Source: Elusimicrobium simillimum
GTDB taxonomy: Bacteria; Elusimicrobiota; Elusimicrobia; Elusimicrobiales; Elusimicrobiaceae
DNA: 64,000 bases
Assembly (NCBI RefSeq): GCF_049639735.1
Contig: NZ_JBEVVA010000003.1
Coordinates: 1,798,001 to 1,862,000 of the forward strand
Reading direction: 5' to 3'
The notes below the pieces were generated by a model. That model worked only from the letters and a program-made list of their open reading frames with translations. It was not told the DNA's origin and did not search any database. Of this stretch, positions 8,301 through 16,450 are shown in pieces; the first letter of the stretch is position 1; each line of letters opens with the position of its first letter. The position numbers and the translations under genes are program-made.

Positions 8301-9051
8301 CAACGCCGTTAAATTCACCCCGGAACTGGGTAGGATTGACTTCCGCGTAACAAACAAAGGCCGCCAGGAAGATAAAACTCTTATAGAGTTTACGGTTGCG
8401 GACACCGGCATAGGCATATCCGAAGCCATGATAGAAAATATATTCAAGCCTTTTGAACAGGCAGACGGTAAAATAGCCAAAAGATACGGCGGCACAGGCC
8501 TGGGCTTATCAATAAGCAGGCGCATAGTGCAGCTTTTCGGCGGCAACATCGCCGTTAAGAGTACGCTTGGCAACGGCAGTGTTTTCTCCTTTGAAGCATG
8601 GTTTAAAGAAACTATTACAAAAGAAGTTTCAGAGAAAAAGGCCGACGACGCCACAGGTAAATTTGACGGCAAAAAAGTCTTGCTGGTTGACGACGTTGAA
8701 ATCAACCGCATGATTGTGGAATCTCTGTTAGAACCCACGGGCGTAGCCATAGACCACGCGGATGACGGCGTGGTGGCGGTACAGAAGTTTAAAGACTCAC
8801 CCGCCGGCACGTATGACATTATATTTATGGACATACAAATGCCTAATATGGATGGCTATGAAGCGGCGCAGTCTATCAGAAATATGGACCGCGCGGACGC
8901 TAAAACCGTCCCCATAGTGGCGCTGACAGCCAACGCGTTTAAAGAAGATATTGATAAAGCGCTTAAGCACGGTATGAACGACCATATAACCAAACCTGTT
9001 GAAATGGAAAGGTTATTTGAGGTGCTGTTCAAATATCTGCCGCATAACTAA
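5332..9051 (+). CDS. Hybrid sensor histidine kinase with large extracytoplasmic sensor
   Basis: A 1239-residue membrane sensor kinase. Order of parts: TM1 (about 27-47); a very large extracytoplasmic region (about 50-528) with Cache-like features and many aromatic residues; TM2 (about 531-556); HAMP (about 557-605); two PAS domains (from about 600 and 716); HisKA with phospho-acceptor His866 in MSHEIRTPMN; HATPase with N-box LINLLGNAVKF (from 985), DTGIGI and GGTGLGLSIS; and a C-terminal receiver with DD at 1120-1121, phospho-acceptor Asp1167 (FMDIQMPNMDGYEA) and Lys1221. A GGAG RBS lies 8 bases before the first ATG. No partner response regulator is adjacent, so output is probably through a remote phosphotransfer protein or regulator. 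Confidence 0.93.
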   Translation: MMGLKRFQGYFNLLMDNLLNRFGLGMRTKLIIIFLVVKVIPLVLLTAIAWRQMNILGDSLRDIAVSDSTAALNSSATENIERMTTDTAGDVAKFLYERDSEILYLSKVQPTQENYRAFIENRVGKVIVRGKWKLADDGMSWVEADREPIENEEGVSTNKENNDRDGFHYRYPDHFKYKEVPLYDEVAFIDLDGNEVVKVTTPNTTKTRYPLSPVKKNISNRLNTYIKAETHFPKLKKLKPGEIFVSDVIGAYTKSNYIGMYTPKIVEKAAKDRGYDIPYKPEEQSYAGMENPNGVRFEGIVRWATPVTGADGKIKGYVTFALNHDHIMEYVDHNTPMNERYTELPDAYDGNYSFIWDYKGRSICHPRHHSIVGFDPETGEPEIPWLESSIYEAWQKSDVKKWTDFVKDWPTFDHQSREKKPALALTKAGLVGLDCRYLNNAPQCTGWMDLTRDGGSGSFYILWSGLYKLTTAAAIPYYTGQYAPSAENGYSKRGFAFVAIGAGLEDFTRPAKDTELKLVGTIEKNLTQTFFQLIITTALLILVVVLIAIWLAWTLMDNITRLISGVSRFRAGERQFRFNAPVKDEFGQLADSFDDMADSIVDSVKNPLSITDMNLNIIYMNDQALALAQKTLAEVVGTSYTQNSVYPVGSKYCPITALQHEREAEIYYVENSGRYVRGTANYFLNKQGEKIGYIVVTNDVTEMLLERNKIEEQRILLDKVFSASPDLIWYEDAKGKYLTVNPRYAAISNKPKEAFTGHTAAEMFPPEIAQEFTKNDMAAIESKAPLYTEEKIIFSDKHEEILDSVRTPIYDANGTLVGVLGFARNVTARVQIEKDLREAQLSLEQAVNDANRANEHKGEFLARMSHEIRTPMNAIIGLTNIVQKKLEGMNPAELEMPTVKSHVNQIESSSQHLLGLLNDILDISKIEAGKIELSEEILDLPKLINTVATIIKPRCDEKNITFNVSVDSFTPPTFLSDSLRLRQVLINLLGNAVKFTPELGRIDFRVTNKGRQEDKTLIEFTVADTGIGISEAMIENIFKPFEQADGKIAKRYGGTGLGLSISRRIVQLFGGNIAVKSTLGNGSVFSFEAWFKETITKEVSEKKADDATGKFDGKKVLLVDDVEINRMIVESLLEPTGVAIDHADDGVVAVQKFKDSPAGTYDIIFMDIQMPNMDGYEAAQSIRNMDRADAKTVPIVALTANAFKEDIDKALKHGMNDHITKPVEMERLFEVLFKYLPHN

Positions 9052-9061
9052 TATAAAAAAG

Positions 9062-9087
9062 GCCCCGCATTTGGCGGGGCTTTTTTT
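9062..9087 (+). terminator. Terminator after hybrid histidine kinase
   Basis: Stem GCCCCGC/GCGGGGC with a 5-base loop followed by T7, 10 bases beyond the stop codon. Confidence 0.85.
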
Positions 9088-9158
9088 GTTTCGCAAAGGG
9101 GATTATTTCTTCTCAAAGTGGTAAAATGAAAATATAAGAAACAATGGGGGGTAGTGAT

Positions 9159-9860
9159 ATGGCAGAAAAGAAAACAGCAAAAAAGGGTGCAGTAAAAGAA
9201 GCAAAACCCGCTAAAGCGGTTAAGGAACCTAAAGCGGTAAAAACAGTAAAACCGGCGGCAAAACCAATCGCGAAAAAAGACGTTTACCTAGAATACTTCG
9301 ATTTTAAAAAAACTGACACCTTGCTTGACCTTGCTTGCGGCGACGGCGCATTTTTAGCCGAGGCCGCGCCTAAAGTAAAAAACGCCGTAGGCCTGGACTG
9401 CAGCAGCGAGCAGCTGGCTTTAGCGGCGGAGGCTCTTAAAAAAACCAAAAAAGTAACTTTGATTGAGGGCTGGCTGCAAGACGCGCATTTTGACGCCGCT
9501 TCTTTTGACAAAATTTCAATGAGAAACGCCATCCGCAACCTTAACAACCACGAAAAAGGCGTGCTTATACATAAAGCCAGCCACTGGATAAAGCCGGGCG
9601 GTATTTTTGTGGTGGAAGATATTATAACAAGCTTTGCCCTGCACAGAAGAGACGAACGCCACGAAATGATTGAGGCAGAGGGCCAACAGTATTACGGCGC
9701 CAAGTGGACGGACATGCGCGACGCTTTCTACCACGACCTTTACCACTCTAACCCCAGCGACCTTTCGCTTATGATGCACCACTTTCTGTTTACCGGGTTT
9801 AACGTGTTGAAGATAATCAAACACACATCCTGCGTTTGCACAATAATCGTACAGAAATAA
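9159..9860 (+). CDS. SAM-dependent methyltransferase with Lys/Ala-rich N-terminal tail
   Basis: A class I methyltransferase of 233 residues. The SAM-binding fold is indicated by LLDLACGDGAFLAEAA (motif I), then GLDCSSEQLALA (acidic end of beta 2) and a WIKPGGIFVVEDI segment. The first ~40 residues are a Lys/Ala/Pro-rich repeat tail (KKTAKKG, KPAKAVKEPKAVK) of the composition seen in histone H1-like proteins, such as the one encoded at 45846-46091. The substrate cannot be told from sequence. ATG 9159 is preferred to the in-frame start at 9144 because GGGGGGTAG lies directly before it. The gene is monocistronic between two terminators. Confidence 0.8.
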   Translation: MAEKKTAKKGAVKEAKPAKAVKEPKAVKTVKPAAKPIAKKDVYLEYFDFKKTDTLLDLACGDGAFLAEAAPKVKNAVGLDCSSEQLALAAEALKKTKKVTLIEGWLQDAHFDAASFDKISMRNAIRNLNNHEKGVLIHKASHWIKPGGIFVVEDIITSFALHRRDERHEMIEAEGQQYYGAKWTDMRDAFYHDLYHSNPSDLSLMMHHFLFTGFNVLKIIKHTSCVCTIIVQK

Positions 9861-9862
9861 TT

Positions 9863-9893
9863 AAAAAGCCCCGGCGGTTGCCGGGGCTTTTTA
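9863..9893. terminator. Terminator between methyltransferase and pilin 5
   Basis: Stem AAAAAGCCCCGG/CCGGGGCTTTTT with loop CGGTTG, between convergent genes; T and A flanks allow bidirectional use. Confidence 0.85.
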
Positions 9894-9910
9894 GTATAAA
9901 ACAGTTTGTG

Positions 9911-10396
9911 TTACGGGTAAACGTCTTCTCTATATGTATAGCCGGAGTTTTCAACGCCTTTGCAGATAGCGCGCCCGGTAGGGGTATTAAATGTGTAACA
10001 TATTTTATCTGTAACAGTGCCGCCGCCGTCAATATGTATGTAAAACATATACAACTTGTTTTCGTTCTGTATTCTGTATGTGTAAATGCTTGCTACCGGG
10101 GAAGAGACTGAGATTTCATAGTTAAAGTTCTTCGTTTTATAAGTATGGCTTTCCGAGTCCCAGGTGCCGCCGGTTAAATCTATATCCAAAGCATCTAAAT
10201 ACTCCGCCGTTGAGGTCAGTCCGTTTGCCAAAATATATCTTTGTATAGCGTCCTCAATATTTTTGGTTACCAGCAACCCTTCGGCCGAGCGGCTCTTTTC
10301 CACCGCTTTGGTGTATTGCGGCAGCGCAATCGCCGCGAGTATGCCTATAATAAGCACTACTACAAGTAATTCTATCAGCGTAAAACCTTTTTTCAT
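9911..10396 (-). CDS. Type IV pilin-like protein 5
   Basis: A pilin-like protein of 161 residues, MKKG-FTLIELLVVV with Glu5, an RBS GGGAGG before the ATG, and a conserved C-terminal Cys pair CYTFNTPTGRAICK that matches the pattern in pilin 2 (NPLGRNICK). It stands alone, away from the four-gene cluster, on the opposite strand. The soluble region (YLDALDIDLTGGTW) resembles the ALDIEIP stretch of pilin 1. Pilin or pseudopilin; the role in a specific machine is unknown because no assembly ATPase or secretin is in the window. Confidence 0.88.
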   Translation of the reverse strand: MKKGFTLIELLVVVLIIGILAAIALPQYTKAVEKSRSAEGLLVTKNIEDAIQRYILANGLTSTAEYLDALDIDLTGGTWDSESHTYKTKNFNYEISVSSPVASIYTYRIQNENKLYMFYIHIDGGGTVTDKICYTFNTPTGRAICKGVENSGYTYREDVYP

Positions 10397-10428
10397 ATTC
10401 CTCCCTTTGGGTGTAAAATACTACATTA

Positions 10429-10434
10429 ATTATA
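10429..10434 (-). promoter_or_regulatory. Putative -10 box of pilin 5
   Basis: TATAAT on the minus strand, preceded by TTCTG, 32 bases before the ATG. This is the same layout as the other pilin promoters. Confidence 0.45.
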
Positions 10435-10482
10435 CAGAATAAAAAGCTGAAACTGACAACAAGCAATTGTAATTTAATAATA

Positions 10483-10514
10483 AAAAACACGGTCTTAAAA
10501 GGCCGTGTTTTTAT
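10483..10514 (-). terminator. Terminator of abgT-like gene
   Basis: Stem AAAACACGGTC/GGCCGTGTTTT with a 6-base loop and T-rich flanks, just beyond the stop codon at 10522 on the minus strand. Confidence 0.75.
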
Positions 10515-10521
10515 TTTAAAA

Positions 10522-12045
10522 CTATAATCTGAACGATACGCCCGGCCCTAACGGCAGTCCAACTATTACCCATATGGCAAATAATATTGTCCACACAATA
10601 AGGAATACTATTGAATACGGTATCATGGTAGACACCATAGTGCCTATACCGGCGTTCTTATCATACTTATTAAAGAAAGCCAAAATCATGGCGAAGTATG
10701 ACATCATGGGAGATATTATATTAGTAACACTGTCGCCTATTCTGTAAGCGGCCTGCGTGGCCTCGGGCGTATAGCCCAGCAGCATAAACATAGGTATGAA
10801 AACAGGCGCCATAATAGCCCATTTCGCGCTGGCGCTGCCCATAAACAGGTTTATGGCGGCCGACAAAAGTATAAATATTGTCATTAAAAGTATGGGGTGC
10901 ATGCTCATAGACTGCAAAGCGTTAGCGCCCTTAATAGCGAATATAAGGCCAAGGTTAGTCCAGTTAAAATACGCCACAAATTGCGCAGCAAAAAATACCA
11001 GCACCATATAACTGGCCAGTGTTCCCATAGATTTAGACATATAACCTACAACAGTGCTCTCGTTTTTAATAACACCTGCGCCCAAGCCGTAAGCTATACC
11101 GGCTAAACCCGGTATTATGAAGATAAACGCTACTATAGAGTTCATAAAAGGCGATTTTAGCACACTGCCGCCGGGGCCTCTTAAAATGCCGTTTTCCGGC
11201 AGTACAGACAAAACCAGCAGTACTATACATATTACACTTACAACAGCCGCCCATATCATGCCGCGTTTTTCTTCTTTAGTAAGGGCTTCCAGGTGTTCGT
11301 CTTTTTCACCTGTGTATTTACCCAGGCGGGGTTCCACAATCTTCTCAGTTACAAAAGTACCGGCCAAGGTTATAAAGAATGTGGATACAAACATAAAATA
11401 ATAGTTACAGGCTGGGCTTACAGTGTATTCAATATATTCAGGCAAAATCCTGGCTGCTTCCTGTGAGAGGCCGGCAAGCAGCGGGTCAATAGTGCCAAGC
11501 AGCAAGTTGGCGCTGTAGCCGCCCGATACACCGGCGAAAGCCGCGGCCAAACCCGCTATAGGGTGCCTGTCCACCGACATAAAAATAATAGCGCCCAGCG
11601 GCACTAAAAGTACGTAGCCTATTTCACTTGCGGTATTGGAAAGAACGCCGCAAAATACAACTATCATGGTAATTAAAGCTTTAGGCGCGGCCTGCACTAT
11701 TGTGCGCAGCACCACTCTCATAAGGCCGCTGTGTTCGGCTATGCCTATACCCATAAGGGCCACAAGCACGGTGCCCAAGGGGGCAAAGCCTGTAAAATTG
11801 GTTACCATTTTTGTAAGGATTAACTGTAAGCCATGCGCGCTTACAAGGTTAACTACGGGGATTACTTTGCCTGTTGAGGGGTGCAGCGCTTCTACGCCAA
11901 ATATAGCAAGTAGCCAGGAAAGCAGTATTACTAACAGCGCCATACCCGCAAAAAGTACTACCGGGTGGGGAAGTTTATTACCAACAACTTCAATTATATT
12001 AAGGAACTTAAAGACTAAGCTTTGTTTAGTTTGAGTTTGTTCCAT
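10522..12045 (-). CDS. abgT: AbgT-family transporter
   Basis: A 507-residue polytopic inner-membrane protein of the AbgT (p-aminobenzoyl-glutamate transporter) family. Recognisable segments are GNKLPHPVVLFAGMALLVILLSW at the N-terminus, NFTGFAPLGTVLVALMGIGIAEHSGL, and the re-entrant region GGYSANLLLGTIDPLLAG followed by SEIGYVLLVPL. In E. coli AbgT imports aminobenzoyl-glutamate; other members export sulfonamides, so the substrate is uncertain. An ATG at 12045 with GGAGG five bases upstream is the likely start; the in-frame TTG at 12057 overlaps that RBS. The upstream 226 bases before the divergent phosphorylase show nothing distinctive besides AT-rich promoter-like sequence. Confidence 0.88.
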   Translation of the reverse strand: MEQTQTKQSLVFKFLNIIEVVGNKLPHPVVLFAGMALLVILLSWLLAIFGVEALHPSTGKVIPVVNLVSAHGLQLILTKMVTNFTGFAPLGTVLVALMGIGIAEHSGLMRVVLRTIVQAAPKALITMIVVFCGVLSNTASEIGYVLLVPLGAIIFMSVDRHPIAGLAAAFAGVSGGYSANLLLGTIDPLLAGLSQEAARILPEYIEYTVSPACNYYFMFVSTFFITLAGTFVTEKIVEPRLGKYTGEKDEHLEALTKEEKRGMIWAAVVSVICIVLLVLSVLPENGILRGPGGSVLKSPFMNSIVAFIFIIPGLAGIAYGLGAGVIKNESTVVGYMSKSMGTLASYMVLVFFAAQFVAYFNWTNLGLIFAIKGANALQSMSMHPILLMTIFILLSAAINLFMGSASAKWAIMAPVFIPMFMLLGYTPEATQAAYRIGDSVTNIISPMMSYFAMILAFFNKYDKNAGIGTMVSTMIPYSIVFLIVWTILFAIWVIVGLPLGPGVSFRL

Positions 12046-12271
12046 CAAGACCTCCAAAAAGAAAATACTCTATAGGGTACCTTATTTTTTGCCTTTTTTT
12101 CAAGGAAAACTAACTTTTTGTATTTTTAAATACGCAAAAACCTACCCTGTGTTAACTAAAATACACACGGTAGTTTTTACGCTTAATCTACGGCGGTAAT
12201 ATAAAGGGGCTTTTTACTGCCAATTTTTATATAATTAAGGTAATAAAGATAATTCAAAAAGGGGTGTGAAG

Positions 12272-14824
12272 ATGAAAATCCATTCTATTACCGTACAACC
12301 TAACTTACCTGAGAACATTAAATTTTTAGAAGAACTTGCCGACAACATGTGGTTCAGCTGGAACTGGCAGGCAATATACCTGTTTTACAAAATAGACCCA
12401 AAACTATGGAGCAAGAGCAAACGCAATCCCAAATGGTTTTTGGGTACTATTGACCAAAGCAGGCTTGAAGAAATAAGCAAAGACGCTGACTTTCTGGCCC
12501 ACCTTAACTATGTAAAAGACCTTTTTTACAAATACAAAGAGACCGACTTTTGGTACAAACAAAATAAAAAAGAACAGGAACATAACTTTTTAACAGCCTA
12601 TTTCTCTATGGAGTTTGGCATAGGCGAGGGCCTGCCCATATATTCCGGCGGCCTGGGCATGCTAGCGGGAGACCATATTAAAAGCGCAAGCGACCTGGGG
12701 ATGCCGTTAATCGGCGTAGGTTTATTTTACCAGAGAGGCTACGTAAAGCAGGTTTTAAACCGCGACGGCTGGCAAAACGAAGAGTACCCGGAGAACGACT
12801 GGGCACATATGCCTGTTGAGCGCGTGAAAGACGCCAACGGCGGCGAGCTTAAAATAGCTATAGAATTAGGCAAAGAAATTATTTACGCCGGCGTCTGGGC
12901 AGTATCTGTAGGCGTAACCAAGCTTTACCTTTTAGACACAAATTTACAGGAAAACACGCCTGAGCAACGTGTTATAACAGAATCTCTTTACGGCGGTGAC
13001 AGAGAAAACAGAATACGCCAGGAAGTTGTGCTTGGCATAGGCGGCGTAAAAGCGCTTAAAGCCATGGGCATTACCCCCACCGTTTACCATATTAACGAGG
13101 GGCACTCCGCCTTCTTACTGTTCCAAAGAATCATAGACATGATGACGGAACACAAACTTACCTACCAGCAAGCGTGCGACGTGGTTTGGGCAACATCAGT
13201 ATTTACAACCCACACGCCTGTTATAGCCGGCAATGAACATTTTGACCCCGCTTTAGTACGCAAATACATGGAAGTTTACGCGCAGAAAATGGGCCTTAAC
13301 TGGGAAGACTTTGTAGCTATAGGTAAAGATGAACCCAATGCCCCCACCTTCTGTATGACAGTGGTAGCGTTAAAATTGGCCGCCTACCTTAACGGCGTAT
13401 CAGCCTTACACGGCAGAGTGTCGCGCGAAATGTGGGAAAAAGTTTGGCCCACATTACCCGTGCAGGAAGTGCCTATAACCAGCATTACCAACGGCATACA
13501 CAGCGCCAGCTGGATAAGCCATGAAAACGCAGAGCTGTACCAAAAATACAGCTTTAACGGCGCGGATATTAACCATACCGACATTACCAAAGCCGAAACA
13601 TGGGCCGGCATAGACAATATTCCCAATAATGAATTCTGGCAAGTACATAATATAAGAAAAGAAAAGCTTATAGACACAGCCAGAAAGCGCCTTAAACACC
13701 AGCTTAAACGCCAGGGCGCAGACGATACTTTGATAAACAAAGCGGGCAAAATACTGAGCGCGGATAAACTTACAATAGGCTTCGCGCGCCGCTTTGCCAC
13801 ATACAAACGCGCCAACCTTTTGTTTAGAGATTTAGAAAGATTGGACCGCATAGTCAATAACCCCGACCGCCCGGTACAATTTGTATTCGCGGGTAAAGCC
13901 CACCCGGCTGACACGGCGGGTAAAGAGTTTATTAAATACATAGCTAATATACAAAATGACCCCCGCTTTGCCGGCAAGTTAATTTTTGTAGAAGACTATA
14001 ACATGAACCTGGCCCGCTACATGGTACAAGGCGTGGACGTATGGATGAACAACCCCATCCGCCCCTTAGAAGCCAGCGGCACCAGCGGCATGAAGTCCGC
14101 CTTAAACGGCGCGCTAACACTGTCTGTACTGGACGGCTGGTGGGACGAAGTGGGCCCGTGCGACTTTAGCTGGTCAATAGGCGGCATTGAAAACTATAAG
14201 ACAGACGCTGAAAGAGATTTTGTAGAATCCGAAGCTTTGTATAACATTATAGAGCAGGAAATTGCGCCTACTTATTATGATAAAGACGCCAACGGCATAC
14301 CCAACACATGGATTGGCTATATGAAGAAATCTGTCAAAACAATCGCCCCTGTGTTTAACACGCACCGCATGGTACGCGAATACTATGACAAGTTTTACAC
14401 CAAAGCGCATTACTTCTTTAACCTCTTAAGCCAAGAGGGCAAACTGGCGGAAATTTCCACCCAGAGAGTAGCCATAGCTTCCAACTGGTACCGTGTGTCT
14501 ATAACAGACATCAGCCCCAAACTGGAAACAGAACTTAAGATAGGCGACTCTATGAAAATAAGGGCCAGAGTATTCTTAGGCGCTTTAAAGCCTGAAAACG
14601 TTAACGTGCAGTTACTGCTTGGCGTACGCGGCACAACGGGCGATATTATATCAGGCCAACTTACCAACATGCAGCACGTTGATATGGAAGGCGACGCTTA
14701 TATTTATGAAATAAACTACGTGCCCCAGAACAGCGGCAGGCAGGATTATTCCATACGTGTAATGCCCAATATCCCCAACGTACCTAACCAGTACACACCG
14801 CTGTTTATACGCTGGGAAAACTAA
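12272..14824 (+). CDS. glgP: Alpha-glucan (glycogen/maltodextrin) phosphorylase
   Basis: GT35 phosphorylase, 850 residues, releasing glucose 1-phosphate from the non-reducing ends of alpha-1,4-glucans in the cytoplasm. The N-terminal ~110 residues match the DUF3417-type extension of the shorter, Thermotoga-type phosphorylases (NMWFSWNWQA). The catalytic core has YFSMEFGIGEGLPIYSGGLGMLAGDH, HINEGHSAF, and the PLP-binding Lys608 in EASGTSGMKSALNG. The start is ATG 12272, 7 bases after AAAAGGGG; an in-frame GTG at 12266 lies within that spacing. A terminator follows. No glycogen synthase or branching enzyme is nearby. Confidence 0.94.
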   Translation: MKIHSITVQPNLPENIKFLEELADNMWFSWNWQAIYLFYKIDPKLWSKSKRNPKWFLGTIDQSRLEEISKDADFLAHLNYVKDLFYKYKETDFWYKQNKKEQEHNFLTAYFSMEFGIGEGLPIYSGGLGMLAGDHIKSASDLGMPLIGVGLFYQRGYVKQVLNRDGWQNEEYPENDWAHMPVERVKDANGGELKIAIELGKEIIYAGVWAVSVGVTKLYLLDTNLQENTPEQRVITESLYGGDRENRIRQEVVLGIGGVKALKAMGITPTVYHINEGHSAFLLFQRIIDMMTEHKLTYQQACDVVWATSVFTTHTPVIAGNEHFDPALVRKYMEVYAQKMGLNWEDFVAIGKDEPNAPTFCMTVVALKLAAYLNGVSALHGRVSREMWEKVWPTLPVQEVPITSITNGIHSASWISHENAELYQKYSFNGADINHTDITKAETWAGIDNIPNNEFWQVHNIRKEKLIDTARKRLKHQLKRQGADDTLINKAGKILSADKLTIGFARRFATYKRANLLFRDLERLDRIVNNPDRPVQFVFAGKAHPADTAGKEFIKYIANIQNDPRFAGKLIFVEDYNMNLARYMVQGVDVWMNNPIRPLEASGTSGMKSALNGALTLSVLDGWWDEVGPCDFSWSIGGIENYKTDAERDFVESEALYNIIEQEIAPTYYDKDANGIPNTWIGYMKKSVKTIAPVFNTHRMVREYYDKFYTKAHYFFNLLSQEGKLAEISTQRVAIASNWYRVSITDISPKLETELKIGDSMKIRARVFLGALKPENVNVQLLLGVRGTTGDIISGQLTNMQHVDMEGDAYIYEINYVPQNSGRQDYSIRVMPNIPNVPNQYTPLFIRWEN

Positions 14825-14838
14825 TTATTTAAATAATA

Positions 14839-14863
14839 AGGGCGGGGGTTCCCCCGCCCTTTG
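14839..14863 (+). terminator. Terminator after phosphorylase
   Basis: A perfect 10-bp stem AGGGCGGGGG/CCCCCGCCCT with a two-base spacer, then TT, 15 bases after the stop codon. Confidence 0.75.
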
Positions 14864-14885
14864 TTGTTACGTATACCCCCCCTTT

Positions 14886-14904
14886 CTCCCTTTCGTAAAG
14901 GGAG
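14886..14904. repeat. Short palindrome shared with 16451-16469
   Basis: CTCCCTTTCGTAAAGGGAG is a perfect hairpin with loop TCGTA-like centre and occurs again, identical, at 16451-16469, both intergenic. The flank GAGGGATTTAATGAGTGAGG.. continues as a longer, more degenerate repeat-like sequence to about 14985. Confidence 0.6.
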
Positions 14905-15029
14905 TACCGGCACAGCCGGGGAGGGATTTAATGAGTGAGGTACGAACTTTGCCGCGTCGTAGCAAAGCGAAGACGGGCGCCGTTAATAAGTGCCGTTATA
15001 AAATAAAGTGCCTTATATATCAACTAACC

Positions 15030-15476
15030 ATGAACATAGTATTAATCAACCCAGAAATACCTTTTAACACGGGCAACATAGGCCGCAGCTGCGTTGCCAC
15101 AAACTCCGTTTTGCATTTGGTGGGCAAGCTGGGTTTTAAAATTGAAGATAAAGAAATACGGCGCAGCGGGCTGGACTATTGGGCCAACCTTAAATATAAA
15201 ACATATAAAGATTTTGAAGAGTTTTTAGCGACTGTAGATAATACAGAAAATATGTTTTTCTTTTCTACCAAAGGTGAAAAAAGCCTTTGGGACATTAACT
15301 TCCCCAAAAACAGTTATCTTATATTCGGCTGTGAATCGGCGGGGTTTCCTAAAGAAATTTACGAGACCTACCGTGAAAAGCTGTATCACATTCCCATGGG
15401 CGGGCCGGTAAGGTCTCTCAATCTGTCTACAAGCGCGGGCGTAGCACTATTTGAGGCGCTGCGCCAAAACAGGTAG
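15030..15476 (+). CDS. trmL: tRNA (cytidine/uridine-34-2'-O)-methyltransferase TrmL
   Basis: A SPOUT-family methyltransferase of 148 residues that 2'-O-methylates the wobble base of tRNA-Leu isoacceptors. It starts MNIVLINPEIPFNTGNIGRSC, and the knot motifs LIFGCESAGFP, IPMGGPVRSLNLSTSAGVALFE are complete. An in-frame ATG at 14931 would add 33 residues, but these derive from intergenic repeat sequence and are not part of the family, so 15030 is used. No strong RBS precedes 15030. Its neighbour on the other strand converges on it with no space between (stop codons adjacent at 15476/15477). Confidence 0.9.
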   Translation: MNIVLINPEIPFNTGNIGRSCVATNSVLHLVGKLGFKIEDKEIRRSGLDYWANLKYKTYKDFEEFLATVDNTENMFFFSTKGEKSLWDINFPKNSYLIFGCESAGFPKEIYETYREKLYHIPMGGPVRSLNLSTSAGVALFEALRQNR

Positions 15477-16160
15477 CTACCAGTTTACCAACTTAACGCC
15501 TTTTACCGGTAATATTTCCTTTTTACACTTGTTCATACCTGTGTTTATAAGCGGGTCAACTTCTGTTATATACTGCGGGCTGCCAAGCATATCTTGCAGT
15601 ACGGACGCCTGTGCAACGTAGTGGCCCTCGCCAAATACGGCAAGCACAGTGTCATAGCGGTTAAGGGCGGCGGCGATATTTTTAAGCATAAAAGGGTCTC
15701 TGGCGTGAAAGTCTTCGTCCTCGCTAAGGCGGTTGGTTATGTAGCCTTTTGACGACGGATAGTTAAGTTTATTATTAGCGGTAAAAGTAACAAGGTCCGT
15801 TTTAGCAAACTCCATATCAAAATTTTCTAAAAACCAATTTTCAAAATCTTTTACCGTAAACATCGCGCCAAATTTAGAATTGTACCTTGTTGCTTTAAAA
15901 TCTCTTACCTGTTGCTCAGCGTTTGGCGTGTCGCCAAAAAACATTTGGGCGCTTTTGGCGTTGTTTATCATCCACCTGCCTTGGAAATCGTAATAGCTGT
16001 ACAGTTTTTTATCCAGCACTAAAGTTTTTAAAACGTCCTCACGCGCCAGGTCCGCCTTTACTACGGGAATACCGCGCTTTTGCGCTTCAAAAGCGGCGTA
16101 GACACCGCCAAACTTATCGCATTTATTGGCAGTTTTCCATTCTCTTCTAAATTCCACCAC
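15477..16160 (-). pseudogene. C-terminal part of frameshifted TraB/ChaN-like (Tiki superfamily) lipoprotein gene
   Basis: The open frame continues upstream of its GTG at 16160 as QVAVVEFRREW, a natural continuation of the preceding small lipoprotein ORF (16163-16420), which is in a different frame. Adding one base to the G5 run at 16169-16173 would join them (…FDTYAP-QVAVVEF…) into a protein of about 315 residues. The segment LAVFGEGHYVAQASVL near the C-terminus and VVEF after the joint are typical of the TraB/PrgY/ChaN-like fold. Function unknown. It could be a true frameshift, a phase-variable homopolymer or a sequencing error. Confidence 0.65.
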
Positions 16161-16162
16161 GG

Positions 16163-16420
16163 CTACTTGGGGGCATAGGTATCAAAAGAGTGTTGTATCA
16201 TTTGCAGGCTTGCCATGTCATAATGCTTTTCGGCAACATAAATAAGTTTTTTATCGTCTTTTGTATATATGGCTATGTAAGGCTGCGTGCGCCCCTCTTC
16301 GGCCATGGCCTGGCCGCCTGTTTCAAAGGTAACCAGTTTGTCCATATCGGGCTTATACGTCTGTAAAGGGTTACAGGCGAAGAGTAAAAAAGCAGAAAGC
16401 GGTATAATTATCTTCTTCAT
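16163..16420 (-). pseudogene. N-terminal part of frameshifted lipoprotein gene
   Basis: 85 codons with a lipoprotein signal peptide ending in the lipobox LFAC (Cys16) and then IYVAEKHYDMASLQMIQHSFDTYAP, which looks like the first strand and helix of the TraB/ChaN-like fold (compare LLLGEYHD in the protein at 36604). The frame ends at a TAG directly after the G5 homopolymer at 16169-16173 (+ strand). It belongs with the ORF at 15477-16160. As it stands it would encode only a short lipoprotein. Confidence 0.65.
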
Positions 16421-16450
16421 ATTCTCATGATAACATTTTTAAAAATTTTT

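Noticed and set aside
14931..15029. N-terminal extension of TrmL from ATG 14931
   Set aside because: The sequence is part of an intergenic repeat tract, the family begins at MNIVLINPEIP, and no RBS supports the upstream ATG.
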